The notes under the pieces were generated by a model, which did not search any database, had not been told where the DNA came from, and saw nothing but the letters and a program-made list of their open reading frames with translations. Shown here piece after piece: positions 18,525 through 27,120 of a DNA stretch of 38,903 nt. This DNA is from a virus, in the IMG/VR virus record IMGVR_UViG_3300048592_000278, positions 1 to 38,903 of that record; one strand, given 5' to 3'. Made by a program: the position numbers and the translations under genes. Position 1 is the stretch's first letter. Every line of letters starts with the position of its first letter.

Positions 18525-21281
18525 TTACCTCCAGTAATCCGATTTTACAACAATTTTATTATTTACATTCAAATTCTTATTTCTTAGAATTTTAGCCGTG
18601 TCAATAGAAGCCCTTTTAATTACTTTCAATTCGTTGATCATATCAGTGCTATTCATGTTAATAGTTACTCCGTCCTTTTTATCTATATTAGAATAGTTTT
18701 TCATAAAATAATCATAAGAAGTTCCGCCATTATCAAGCCACGTTAACAAACCTTTTTCTTTCCTGACTAACTGTGCATTTGCTACATATTCCTGACCGTG
18801 AACCACCCCAGCAACTTGATTTGTAGGGATATTACCAGTGAACCCACCCTCTTCATATCCTATTGAAGATTTTAACGCTGATACTCCGCCCTTTATTAAT
18901 CCTGCAATTACAGCAAACTTCGCGAGTCCTAATATTCCGGAAGTTGTTATTGATTCCATACTGGACAATGACCGTGCCAATGCCTCCGCTAACGCCGCAT
19001 TAACTACCATGTCAACCATGTCAAGTAATAATACAGCCATGCCTTTTCCGAACGCTTTTTGACCTGTTAAAATATCAGCGAAAGAATCGCCCATTGTGTT
19101 ACTAAGCGTCATTACGGTGTCTCCCAACGCTTTTTGTTTTTCCGACAATTTATCGTAGGAATCACCAAGAGTTGAAAAGAACTCTAAACTTGTATCGAAA
19201 TTTTGGAAAGTTAAAGCATTATACATATCGTCGGCAAATTCCGAAGTACTTATTTTAATATCGTCAAGAGGGGGCATTAATCCCTCTAAAACGGGCTTAA
19301 GGTCTTTCGCTCCAGCTTGCAATTTATTCAAGTTGTCAATTGCCGACCCAAAAAGGTTTTTACTTGTAACGCTGTCCAAAATTAATGACGTGGTTACTAA
19401 TCCTTCAAAAGATTTTTTAACCTCGTCTGTGGCTTTTGTTAGGCTTTTATCAGCGTCATAAAGTTTTTTTGCTTCTTCCCAAAGTGATTTGTAAACTTCA
19501 GTATTTTCCTTGCCTTCGGTTTTTAATTTAGCAAGTTCTTTAATATAATCTTCAAGCGTTTTTTTAGCACCCGGCGGTACTGGCGACGGTGCCTGTGTTT
19601 TATCATCTTTATTGAATTTCTCTCTGACCGCTTTTAATTTTTCGTACAAATCTTTATACCCGTCCTTACTTAATTCTTGCCTTTTTTTCATATTGGCAAG
19701 TTCAGTAGTTAAGGCGTCGGCATCGGCTTTGGTTTGTACGTTCTTTAATTTAGTCCTAAAATCAGCATAATTCTTTTTTTGCATTTCTCTGATTTTTTTC
19801 TGCTTTTTATCTTGCTCTTCCGCGGCTTTGTCCCCGAATATATCCACCCAACCCAACGCTTCGGCAATACCTGCGATAAATTCTTTCACTGTTTTTACAA
19901 CACCGTCAACAACGTTTCTAAACCCTTCAAAGTTTTTATAAGCATAAATTAAACCAGCCGCAAGAGCCGCAAGGGCTAAAACTATTGCTGGTATCCCAGT
20001 ACTTTGCAAAGCCGCACTAAATAACCAAGTTGCTACAGTAACGGCTTTTGTTGCAATTGCAGTTGCGAACATGGCAATTTTTGACGCTATTAAAGCGGCG
20101 TTCTGTGCAATAATCATACCCGTGACAGTAACCAATATCGGACTTAATACGTCTAAATTGTTAATTACCCATTGCAGAGCCGACGCCATCGCTTGCAAAC
20201 CGTCGGCGATAAATTCTTTTGTATAGGCAATTACAGGCACTAAATATTGAGTCAATTTTCCGATTGCAAGATTATACATTTCGGTCATTTTAAGACTTGC
20301 CTCTTGGTCTCTTCGTTGGTCGGTCATTGCACCCCCAACGTCTTTTAAAGCGGCTTCGGTATCGCCTAACAACTTTATAAATCTGACTCCAGCGTCTTCG
20401 CCGGGTCCTCCGAACACGTCGGCAATTGTTTGACCAACTTCACTACTTTGTTCTGAAAATTTACCCATTTGTTTTGAGACAATTTCAAGAGCTTCTTTTT
20501 GTGTAATTGCCCCGCTTTTCAAACCTGCCTGCAATTCGTCTCCACTCAATCCAATAGCTTTTAAAGCGTCCTTAGCGGCTGGTGTCATTTCTCTTATTCT
20601 TAGACCGAACTCCTTAACTAAGTCCGCTCCTTTATCGCTGAAAATACCTTCTTTTGTGCTTAATGCTATAAAGTCCGCCATTTCCTTAGCGTTGTACCCT
20701 GCCTCTTTAAAGAATCCCGGATATTCAGTTAGTTGAGCTAATAACTCCCCGCTTGCATTTGCACCGTCTAAAAACCCGTCCTCAACTACTTTCAGGGCTT
20801 CTTCGGTACTTATTCCCATGCCTTTTGCTAATGCGTTAGCGGCTTTTAAAGTCTCATTAAAATCACTATCAAAAGTTTCTGAAATTGCTCCGATTTTAGC
20901 TGTTAATGAGGTGAGTTCGTCTCCAGTCGCTCCAGTTAATTGCTGTACTGATTTTTGAAGATTATTAGTATCATTAACAAGCCCGTATATTTTAGTACCA
21001 ACTCCTAAAATAGCCGCACCAGCAACACCCCACGCTCCCGCAAATGAAGTTACCGAACCAACTAAGCCACCTATTGAACCTTGTATATCACCGGTTTTTA
21101 AACTTGCAAAACTATCTGATATGCCTGTTTTTAAGTCTTTAAGTTTACTTGAAAAACCATCTGCGAACCCTGACCCCGCTTTTTTACCCGCCTCAGCCCC
21201 GTCCTTACCAAGCCCTTTTAAAGCGTCTTCAGCGGGCTTTGTATTTAGATAAACGTTTCCAGCTTGATAATTATTAGCCAT
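18525..21281 (-). CDS. Tape measure protein
   Basis: The largest gene, 918 residues. It begins with an Ala/Gly/Lys-rich helical part, has a hydrophobic helical block at about 375-450 (A-L-I-A-S-K-I-A-M-F-A-T-A, I-V-L-A-L-A-A-L-A-A-G-L-I-Y-A-Y), then a charged coiled-coil region (about 490-600) and a second hydrophobic part near 770-820. This is the layout of siphovirus tape measure proteins, which set tail length and form the DNA exit channel. With the usual 0.15 nm per residue a tail near 140 nm would be expected. It overlaps the upstream gene by eight bases. Confidence 0.93.
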   Translation of the reverse strand: MANNYQAGNVYLNTKPAEDALKGLGKDGAEAGKKAGSGFADGFSSKLKDLKTGISDSFASLKTGDIQGSIGGLVGSVTSFAGAWGVAGAAILGVGTKIYGLVNDTNNLQKSVQQLTGATGDELTSLTAKIGAISETFDSDFNETLKAANALAKGMGISTEEALKVVEDGFLDGANASGELLAQLTEYPGFFKEAGYNAKEMADFIALSTKEGIFSDKGADLVKEFGLRIREMTPAAKDALKAIGLSGDELQAGLKSGAITQKEALEIVSKQMGKFSEQSSEVGQTIADVFGGPGEDAGVRFIKLLGDTEAALKDVGGAMTDQRRDQEASLKMTEMYNLAIGKLTQYLVPVIAYTKEFIADGLQAMASALQWVINNLDVLSPILVTVTGMIIAQNAALIASKIAMFATAIATKAVTVATWLFSAALQSTGIPAIVLALAALAAGLIYAYKNFEGFRNVVDGVVKTVKEFIAGIAEALGWVDIFGDKAAEEQDKKQKKIREMQKKNYADFRTKLKNVQTKADADALTTELANMKKRQELSKDGYKDLYEKLKAVREKFNKDDKTQAPSPVPPGAKKTLEDYIKELAKLKTEGKENTEVYKSLWEEAKKLYDADKSLTKATDEVKKSFEGLVTTSLILDSVTSKNLFGSAIDNLNKLQAGAKDLKPVLEGLMPPLDDIKISTSEFADDMYNALTFQNFDTSLEFFSTLGDSYDKLSEKQKALGDTVMTLSNTMGDSFADILTGQKAFGKGMAVLLLDMVDMVVNAALAEALARSLSSMESITTSGILGLAKFAVIAGLIKGGVSALKSSIGYEEGGFTGNIPTNQVAGVVHGQEYVANAQLVRKEKGLLTWLDNGGTSYDYFMKNYSNIDKKDGVTINMNSTDMINELKVIKRASIDTAKILRNKNLNVNNKIVVKSDYWR

Positions 21282-21618
21282 TTAAAAAGTCCTTAATTTG
21301 TATTAAAGTGTGTAAATCTAATTCTTTTATAAAAAGGAAATTATCTCTATATTCAATTAAATCGCCGTCTTCGGTCTCTGGGATTTCACCGATAATTACC
21401 ATTTTGTCTTCATCTGACATCATGTCAATAAATAACATATCAGTTGAATTAATTGAAATGTTTTCTTTGTGATTTTGATACCATTTCTCAAAAGAATTAT
21501 AATCATTTGGTTGCTTCCAATACGAACCAAAAGGGCTTACTACAAATCCAAAACGATTTAAATACTGACTTAAATAGTCATAAGTGTTTTTATCGATATT
21601 ACCTGTTATACTTTTCAT
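21274..21618 (-). CDS. Hypothetical protein between tail chaperone and tape measure
   Basis: A 114-residue acidic protein (N-terminus M-K-S-I-T-G-N-I-D-K, with F-G-F-V-V-S-P-F-G-S-Y-W). It lies between the tail assembly chaperone genes and the tape measure gene. It might be a further chaperone component or a head-tail accessory; no family is recognised. It overlaps both neighbours by a few bases. Confidence 0.6.
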   Translation of the reverse strand: MKSITGNIDKNTYDYLSQYLNRFGFVVSPFGSYWKQPNDYNSFEKWYQNHKENISINSTDMLFIDMMSDEDKMVIIGEIPETEDGDLIEYRDNFLFIKELDLHTLIQIKDFLNG

Positions 21619-21911
21619 TGTTTCTCCTCAACATACGGTTCGTAATTAATAGCTAAATTATAGGTATAGAACGTGTATAAATCGCTTATATCAAGCGTTT
21701 CGTAAGTGTCTATACATTTTATAGGGTCTTTCACTAATTGGCAACACAGAGTAAAGAACTGTTTAGGGCTTTCAACTAAAACATCAAAATCATAATGCGG
21801 AATCCCTTTCCTTCTCTTCTTATATAATATCTTTTCGTTATCGTCTTTTATGAAGGCGAATATTGGGTTTTCAACTTTTAACAGTTCAATATCGTTTATT
21901 TTAGAGTCCAT
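21615..21911 (-). CDS. Tail assembly chaperone, downstream part
   Basis: About 98 residues from ATG 21911 (the frame stays open upstream to 21932). Two genes between major tail protein and tape measure normally encode tail assembly chaperones, the second made by frameshifting. Here the first gene ends ...C-G-T, G-C-A, A-A-A, A-A-T, G-G-A and this frame is +1 to it. The run of six A at the overlap could allow slippage, or the second gene may start at its own ATG inside the overlap, though no ribosome binding site precedes it. Sequence: beta and acidic, C-terminus Y-V-E-E-K-Q. Confidence 0.55.
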   Translation of the reverse strand: MDSKINDIELLKVENPIFAFIKDDNEKILYKKRRKGIPHYDFDVLVESPKQFFTLCCQLVKDPIKCIDTYETLDISDLYTFYTYNLAINYEPYVEEKQ

Positions 21912-22425
21912 TTTTTGCACGAAAAAAGACAACTAATTGTTTAATCTTAAATGCGTCCTGCTCGCTCCAAAAATCAGAATCCCAATTTGAATTAATTAGC
22001 TCCTGCTCTTCGGTTGTTAGTTGCTTTCTATCTATAATCAATTTAAAAATCTCAATGTCAATTCGTCTTTGTTCTTGAATTTCTGCATAATCTTTGAACT
22101 CGGCTTTATTCGAGTAATAATTAATTACCTGAAATTTATCATAAGGACTTTTATTATTTTCTACGTAATGAATTAAGTCAGGAACTGTCATTTCGGTTTC
22201 ACGTTCTTTATTCAATCCATCTACAAATTTTTGGAACTGATTTAAATTAGCTCCTTTTAAGATACTGATTGTTTCGTCAACCATTTTACCAGAGCAAGTT
22301 TTTTTTATTTCAACTTTTTTCGGTTTCTCAAATAGAAATTCGAACGGTTCGTTAATCAGTTTTTTCATTTCGACGGCTTGCTCTGCTAACATCGGTTTAA
22401 GCAAGTCTAACACTTCTTTTTCCAT
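21901..22425 (-). CDS. Tail assembly chaperone, upstream part
   Basis: A 174-residue acidic, mostly helical protein from ATG 22425 with GGAGG six bases before it (a TTG at 22437 is less likely). Position directly between major tail protein and the second chaperone-type frame supports the assignment; the sequence itself (E-V-L-D-L-L-K-P-M-L-A-E-Q-A) has no signature motif. It ends with F-R-A-K-N-G-L in the overlap with the next gene. A hairpin with a T-run lies before it and may lower its expression relative to the major tail protein. Confidence 0.6.
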   Translation of the reverse strand: MEKEVLDLLKPMLAEQAVEMKKLINEPFEFLFEKPKKVEIKKTCSGKMVDETISILKGANLNQFQKFVDGLNKERETEMTVPDLIHYVENNKSPYDKFQVINYYSNKAEFKDYAEIQEQRRIDIEIFKLIIDRKQLTTEEQELINSNWDSDFWSEQDAFKIKQLVVFFRAKNGL

Positions 22426-22434
22426 TATATCCTC

Positions 22435-22468
22435 CAAATAAAAAAATAAGTGGTGGGGTTACCACCAC
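22435..22468 (-). terminator. Terminator-like hairpin after the major tail protein gene
   Basis: Minus-strand arms GTGGTGG (22468-22462) and CCACCAC (22456-22450) with a five-base loop are followed by TTATTTTTTT. It lies between the major tail protein and chaperone genes, where partial termination would give much more tail protein than chaperone. The tail gene stop codon sits a few bases before the stem. Confidence 0.75.
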
Positions 22469-22473
22469 GTTAA

Positions 22474-23043
22474 TTATGCAATCCATGTTACAGTACCGTA
22501 ACTATCTTTAGCGATTGTTACTGTCGCTCCTGTGATACCGTAATCACTAAATAATGTTGCTATATCAGCCGCCGCTATTGTTAATGTCGCCGACGCCGCT
22601 ACTGATTGAACTGATATAGGGGCTTCTGCAAGTGCTTTGCTACCTACCGAAACGTTACCTGTATCGCCTACTAAAATGCCCTGAAACGCTGTTAATCTAT
22701 ATTTGCCCCCAACCAACGAACTCAAATGCACAAAAGTTAATCTACTCGCACCTGCGGGTACGCCTCCTAATGTTATCTTGGTGCCGTCTTCCATTATAAA
22801 GTCGGACGGAGCTACATCAACATTTTTTAAAAAATTAGTAAAAAATGTATCTGTTTCTTCATTCATTCGTTTATTTGCTAAATTAACAGTCAATGGCATA
22901 TCTTTTGCCGGATGTCCGATGACTTCCGAACTTTCTGTATAATCGAATGTACCACCCGTAACTGGGGTTGCGTTCGGAGTTGTTCCGCTTAACGCAAAAG
23001 CTCTGTTACCGCCCTGATACATTACATACGCACTATTTGACAT
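22474..23043 (-). CDS. Major tail protein
   Basis: A 189-residue beta-rich protein: M-S-N-S-A-Y-V-M-Y-Q-G-G-N at the start, a central barrel (I-G-H-P-A-K-D-M-P-L-T-V-N-L), and a C-terminal domain rich in Ala, Thr and Val (S-A-T-L-T-I-A-A-A-D-I-A-T). The C-terminal part resembles a small Ig-like add-on domain (residues about 145-189). Position before the chaperones, length and composition fit the tube-forming protein of siphoviruses. It is the only gene in this block followed at once by a strong hairpin terminator. Confidence 0.75.
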   Translation of the reverse strand: MSNSAYVMYQGGNRAFALSGTTPNATPVTGGTFDYTESSEVIGHPAKDMPLTVNLANKRMNEETDTFFTNFLKNVDVAPSDFIMEDGTKITLGGVPAGASRLTFVHLSSLVGGKYRLTAFQGILVGDTGNVSVGSKALAEAPISVQSVAASATLTIAAADIATLFSDYGITGATVTIAKDSYGTVTWIA

Positions 23044-23728
23044 ATTTTTCCTCGTTTAATTCGTTTAATTCGTAAAGGATATTTAAATCCCTAATTAATA
23101 AATTTGCGAACCTACGATGTTTTAACGTAAGCTCATCTGACATCATTCCCTTAACGTTTCTGAGAATCTTCCCCTTTAGGACTTCTCTATTTTCGTAACC
23201 TACATGATGAACTAAAATCGGACTTAATAAAATCTTTTTATCTTGTCTATAAATTTCGTATTCTACGGTCTCATGTAGTATGCCTTCCCACTGGATGTTT
23301 TTATTTCTAATAAGTTTCAATTGTAAATCGGTTCTCCACTCATGCTTAGGTGGTTCTGTTAATAATAAAGCATAATTCATTACGTTTACTATTAATCCGT
23401 AAACATCTTTATCAGTACTTTCGAGTACCAATCTCATTTGCTCAAACTGTGAAGGTAGCAACCTGTCGTCAGCGTCTAAATGAAACACCCATTCTTTTGT
23501 TGCTAAGGTCTGGGCTTTATTCCTTGCCTTGCTAAAATCAAAAGACCCTGAATATTCTAAGACTGCCATCGTGGCTTCCCCATCTTTTTGCACTTCTATA
23601 AATTCATAGTCTTTTTCGCCAGGTACGGTCTTAACTAAAACTAAATTTGCATATTTAGGAATGCTATTTATTAGCTCCCATAAAAGATGTTCGTCTTCTT
23701 CTCTATATATTGTTACAATACTTACCAT
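23033..23728 (-). CDS. Family 2-type glycosyltransferase inside the tail operon
   Basis: A 231-residue GT-A fold enzyme. The N-terminal strand M-V-S-I-V-T-I-Y-R-E is followed by the S-K-A-R-N-K-A motif (66-72) and H-L-D-A-D-D-R-L (83-90), whose D-x-D binds the metal and sugar nucleotide. Residues Q-W-E-G-I-L-H-E-T-V-E-Y (around 147-158) are the usual acceptor-site W-x-G-x-x-H-E pattern. Such an enzyme could glycosylate virion proteins or host surface sugars. It lies between tail terminator and major tail protein and overlaps both, so it is expressed with the virion genes. Confidence 0.85.
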   Translation of the reverse strand: MVSIVTIYREEDEHLLWELINSIPKYANLVLVKTVPGEKDYEFIEVQKDGEATMAVLEYSGSFDFSKARNKAQTLATKEWVFHLDADDRLLPSQFEQMRLVLESTDKDVYGLIVNVMNYALLLTEPPKHEWRTDLQLKLIRNKNIQWEGILHETVEYEIYRQDKKILLSPILVHHVGYENREVLKGKILRNVKGMMSDELTLKHRRFANLLIRDLNILYELNELNEEKYVK

Positions 23729-24111
23729 ATGCCTGTTATTGAATAGTTTAAAATACCGATTAAATAGTCATTCTTGACTATAGAAGCGTTTTCAAAGTGA
23801 ACTACATAATCTTCATCGCTGATTTGAAATGATAGCTTAGAATCGTTTATAAGCCCTTTTATCAGCGTCCTGAAATCGTTGAAGTCTCCATAGTATTTAA
23901 TGAATACTGTAATATTTTCATTTACTGATATATCCCAACTTTCCATCGGGCTTGTTGAATCCATACCGTTGTAAGAAATGCAAATTGATTCGTTACTTAA
24001 CCCGAAAGTATCCTCAAAATCGTCGTAATCAGCGGACACATCAAAATATTGATTGAATCCGTCTAACTTAAATATTTCTTTTAATGCCTGTTCTATGCTG
24101 ATATATTTCAT
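23722..24111 (-). CDS. Tail completion / terminator-like protein
   Basis: A 129-residue alpha/beta protein located after the gp10-like gene and before the glycosyltransferase and major tail protein, the position of tail terminator proteins (lambda gpU-like). N-terminal helix I-E-Q-A-L-K-E-I-F-K, then strands such as I-T-V-F-I-K-Y-Y. No motif is diagnostic. It overlaps neighbours by four and seven bases. Confidence 0.55.
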   Translation of the reverse strand: MKYISIEQALKEIFKLDGFNQYFDVSADYDDFEDTFGLSNESICISYNGMDSTSPMESWDISVNENITVFIKYYGDFNDFRTLIKGLINDSKLSFQISDEDYVVHFENASIVKNDYLIGILNYSITGIW

Positions 24112-24665
24112 AATTTCTTTAAGTTTAATCTTTTTGCTACTATGTCCATTATCTTTTGAAGTTCCTTTTGTCCACGTTTACTCGTAGTGGAAGCTAACCC
24201 ACCGTAATAATATCTTTTATATTTCTCGATAAGCCCCTGAGCAATTAAGTTTTGTTGCTTCTTTTTAATATAAGTCCACACTGTAATTTTTATCTTATTT
24301 TTAAGAATCCTTACCGTACTTTCGTAGGTTACGTTACTTAATGTCTTACCCGTTAACCGCCCATAATTAGGGGTTGAGTTCGCCTTGTTTTCAGTAACCG
24401 TATATAATTCTCTGAACCACTTTTTGCCTTGACTTTTCTTCCTGTGATTTATACGCCCTTTTATGTAGTCTCGCTTCCAACGTGAATAACTTGCTTTTAA
24501 GTTTCTTATCTTTTTACCATTAACATCAATACCCAAATTCAAACGTTCAAAGTTATTATCAAATTGCTGACTATTAATATCGTTTTCGGCTCTCGTAAGG
24601 GCTTGTTTACTGATATTTTTAGCTATGACGCTTAAATCAAAGTCTATCTTTTGTATATCTTTCAT
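24108..24665 (-). CDS. HK97 gp10-like / minor head-tail protein
   Basis: A 185-residue strongly basic protein with an N-terminal helix (I-A-K-N-I-S-K-Q-A-L-T-R) and a central basic block (K-A-S-Y-S-R-W-K-R-D-Y-I-K-G-R). Position after the connector-like gene and before the tail terminator suggests the HK97 gp10 family or a minor head-tail joining protein. The stretch near 115-150 (V-R-I-L-K-N-K-I-K-I-T-V-W-T-Y) fits the beta-strand part of that family. Inferred mostly from context. Confidence 0.5.
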   Translation of the reverse strand: MKDIQKIDFDLSVIAKNISKQALTRAENDINSQQFDNNFERLNLGIDVNGKKIRNLKASYSRWKRDYIKGRINHRKKSQGKKWFRELYTVTENKANSTPNYGRLTGKTLSNVTYESTVRILKNKIKITVWTYIKKKQQNLIAQGLIEKYKRYYYGGLASTTSKRGQKELQKIMDIVAKRLNLKKL

Positions 24666-25069
24666 CCACGCAAAACGTATATTGATTTACTTACGCTCAA
24701 ATCGTCGCTCCTTAACCGTTCAAAGTATTGTTTTTCGCCTTCATACAACATATAATATTGTTTCATTCTTTCGTAGGTCTTACTTTCTGAGCCACCGTGG
24801 TTCATAAAATAATACTTATAAAGTTGTTTATATGCCAAAACAATCTTTAATTTCTCTAAATTTTTAGTTACTATGTTATCAAGATAAGTCATATCATCTG
24901 CACTCGATTCGTCAAGTCTCCACGCTGATATTAAATCCGATTTCATTTCACGCTTTGAAGATGTTAATAAAAGATTTTCCAAATCTTCATCTGTAAATTT
25001 GAGATTCAAAACATCGTCGTTACCTTCTCTTATAAACGTCGGGTCTGCTATTAATGTATTCCAACTCAT
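24662..25069 (-). CDS. Head-tail connector-like protein
   Basis: A 135-residue mainly helical protein (W-N-T-L-I-A-D-P-T-F at the start, L-I-S-A-W-R-L-D-E-S-S in the middle, then tyrosine-rich helices Y-K-Q-L-Y-K-Y-Y). Helical proteins of this size after the capsid gene usually are gp6-type connectors (adaptors). No signature motif. It ends overlapping the gp10-like gene as ATGA. Confidence 0.5.
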   Translation of the reverse strand: MSWNTLIADPTFIREGNDDVLNLKFTDEDLENLLLTSSKREMKSDLISAWRLDESSADDMTYLDNIVTKNLEKLKIVLAYKQLYKYYFMNHGGSESKTYERMKQYYMLYEGEKQYFERLRSDDLSVSKSIYVLRG

Positions 25070-25113
25070 AATATCCCTTATAAATGTAGGGGGCTTTTAA
25101 ACCCCCTTAATTA

Positions 25114-25566
25114 TTACCAAGTTGACAATTTCATGTAAACGTAAACGGAATCACCTGTTAAAGTGAGAGTCCTTTTCAAAGATACTATATTACTTGATAT
25201 TGCCTGTTGACTTAAGCCCGTTGCTCCTAACAATGTAGGGTGTCTTAAGATTATTCGTGAATAAGCGTCAGCTGTAGCCGCTGAAATAACTGCGGTTGTG
25301 TCTCTTACAAGAAACGGAGTGCCGTCAACTCTGGGTGCTAAAACATCGCATTCAACTGTGAAAGTTGAAGAACCTTTTTCATCAACAAAGATTTCTAAGA
25401 CTGCATTTTCAGCATATCCTAAATCGAAACTTTGTGTTGTGTCGGTTACTGTAGCTGTTACTTTTGTTGAAGTTGAGCCGCTCTGGTTTTTAATCCAAAA
25501 ATTACTCCCTGCAAAAACCAAAGATGTTACTAACAACAAACTAATTAATACTATATATTTTCTCAT
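25114..25566 (-). CDS. Capsid-adjacent protein with a signal peptide
   Basis: A 150-residue protein beginning with a typical Sec signal: M-R-K-Y-I-V-L-I-S-L-L-L-V-T-S-L-V-F-A then G, with cleavage likely after the Ala at position 19. No lipobox Cys. The rest is beta-rich (S-T-K-V-T-A-T-V-T-D-T-T, then D-S-V-Y-V-Y-M-K-L-S-T-W) and looks like a small jelly-roll or Ig-like domain. A secreted product is unusual between major capsid and connector genes. It could be a capsid decoration protein with a hydrophobic N-terminus or a periplasmic phage factor. It starts three bases after the capsid stop. Confidence 0.7.
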   Translation of the reverse strand: MRKYIVLISLLLVTSLVFAGSNFWIKNQSGSTSTKVTATVTDTTQSFDLGYAENAVLEIFVDEKGSSTFTVECDVLAPRVDGTPFLVRDTTAVISAATADAYSRIILRHPTLLGATGLSQQAISSNIVSLKRTLTLTGDSVYVYMKLSTW

Positions 25567-25569
25567 TTC

Positions 25570-26541
25570 TTATCCTTTCAATCCAGTTTGTAAGCAAACC
25601 AAAGGTATATTTTGTAACTGTTCAATTGCTTCCCATGAAGCCGCTGTTTGGAGTACCGTAGTAGCGGGGTTCATTGTTGCCGATTTATAGGAAACTCCAT
25701 TAACCGCTACTCCGAAGTCAACATACCAATACATTTCGTAAGTACCACCGCCAACGGCTGGGTTGAAGTCGTCGTACATTCTTAAATTCTTTTGATAAGC
25801 CAAATAGAACGGTGAACCACCTGCTAAGAATGAATTATAAACCCCACTTCCAGTTGATGTCTCTGTCGCTATTGTGTCATTGACTAAAACTCTTAAATTT
25901 AAGAATTGGGGTATAGTTCCGGTCTTAACAATTGATTCAGCGTACTGTGTGGCAGGTACGTATGTTAAGCCTTGCTCATACAAATCTTGATAAACATTAC
26001 TGTTAACAATAATTGTATTTAAATCAACTCCACGTTCTCCTAATTTCAATTTCGCTTTGCCGATATTTCTCATATTGATATAACCGCCGTCTTCGGAAGT
26101 TCCATCGTAGATATTATCTTTTAAAGCTCCTGCCGTTCCGTCAAAGATTCCGTCCAAAGCATATTTCATATACTCTTGAATTGTGTTTGAAGTCTTTGTT
26201 GCAATCTGACCGGCTAATTGACTATTAGCGTTGCCGCCTCTTCTGATACTTTCAAATTCTGTTGCTGTCAACCCTGCCCCGATTTCTGTACTAAATACAT
26301 AAATCTGTGAATCATCAATTGACTCTGGTGTAACGGTTGTTGCCGCTGTTATGCGCTCCATACCCGTATGATTGTCTAAACTATACTGTACTGGTATTTT
26401 AAACCTTTCACCGCCTCTAATAAAAGGGGGTGCTGTGTCTATTTGTACCAGTCCATTCGCTGTAATGTTATTTTTACGTAACATTTGCAATTGTACCCAC
26501 GGCGCTATTTGCTCTGGATATACTGCTGTTGATTTTGCCAT
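25570..26541 (-). CDS. Major capsid protein
   Basis: A 323-residue protein after portal and scaffold genes. Features of HK97-fold coat proteins: an extended N-arm (V-Y-P-E-Q-I-A-P-W-V-Q-L-Q-M), a strand R-F-K-I-P-V-Q-Y, an E-loop-like region, a long helix (I-A-T-K-T-S-N-T-I-Q-E-Y-M-K-Y) at about 132-150 and conserved P-domain strands (T-I-I-V-N-S-N-V-Y-Q-D-L). It has no protease partner visible, so capsid maturation may lack cleavage. It forms the icosahedral head. Confidence 0.87.
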   Translation of the reverse strand: MAKSTAVYPEQIAPWVQLQMLRKNNITANGLVQIDTAPPFIRGGERFKIPVQYSLDNHTGMERITAATTVTPESIDDSQIYVFSTEIGAGLTATEFESIRRGGNANSQLAGQIATKTSNTIQEYMKYALDGIFDGTAGALKDNIYDGTSEDGGYINMRNIGKAKLKLGERGVDLNTIIVNSNVYQDLYEQGLTYVPATQYAESIVKTGTIPQFLNLRVLVNDTIATETSTGSGVYNSFLAGGSPFYLAYQKNLRMYDDFNPAVGGGTYEMYWYVDFGVAVNGVSYKSATMNPATTVLQTAASWEAIEQLQNIPLVCLQTGLKG

Positions 26542-26550
26542 TTTAACCTC

Positions 26551-27120
26551 TTATAATTGTTTCTCGACCCAGCCCCAATAACTTTCTTTCAATGCGGGGT
26601 TGGTTGTTATTGATTCTTGGATTTGGTCTGCCGACATTTTGCTGAAGTCAACTTCTCCATTATTACTTAGTACTTTCTCTGCACCTGCCGAGTATTCCAA
26701 GCTACTCTTTGATATAGTTTCAACTACATCTTTAATCACTTTCAAAGGCATTTCAGCGTATATATCTCGTTTTTCCAGTGGTAATTTTTTAATGTACGCT
26801 TGCCTTTCCGATTCAATTTCTTTTTGAATCTCATCGTATTTATTCTTAACGCTTTCAAGTTCTTTTAATTTATTCTGACTTAATTCATAAAGTTTTTGAA
26901 ACTCTTGTTGTTTCTCGAGTTTTTCTTTATATTCTTTTTCCTTAAGTTCTTTTTCTTCACGTTCTTTTGATAACAAGCCCTCTTGCAAAGTCTTAAATTC
27001 ATTCGCCTGTTTTTCAAATTCAGAAAGTTTAATCCTGTTGTCCTTAGCTTCTTCTCTAAGTTCTTTTATATACCCTCTGATTTCTTCGGGGTATTCACTT
27101 AACGGTTTTTCATTTTCCAT
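26551..27120 (-). CDS. Scaffolding protein
   Basis: A 189-residue, highly charged, predicted coiled-coil protein (K-E-L-R-E-E-A-K-D-N-R, K-E-K-E-Y-K-E-K-L-E-K-Q-Q-E-F) located directly before the major capsid gene, the classical place and composition of a head scaffold. The C-terminal third is less charged and ends Y-W-G-W-V-E-K-Q-L. No protease domain is present. It overlaps the embedded small gene by 11 bases (AAATGGAAAATGA). Confidence 0.85.
   Translation of the reverse strand: MENEKPLSEYPEEIRGYIKELREEAKDNRIKLSEFEKQANEFKTLQEGLLSKEREEKELKEKEYKEKLEKQQEFQKLYELSQNKLKELESVKNKYDEIQKEIESERQAYIKKLPLEKRDIYAEMPLKVIKDVVETISKSSLEYSAGAEKVLSNNGEVDFSKMSADQIQESITTNPALKESYWGWVEKQL

Noticed and set aside
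25089-25107. GGGGG/CCCCC hairpin after the signal-peptide gene
   Set aside because: Short stem without a T-run on the coding strand; not enough for a terminator call.
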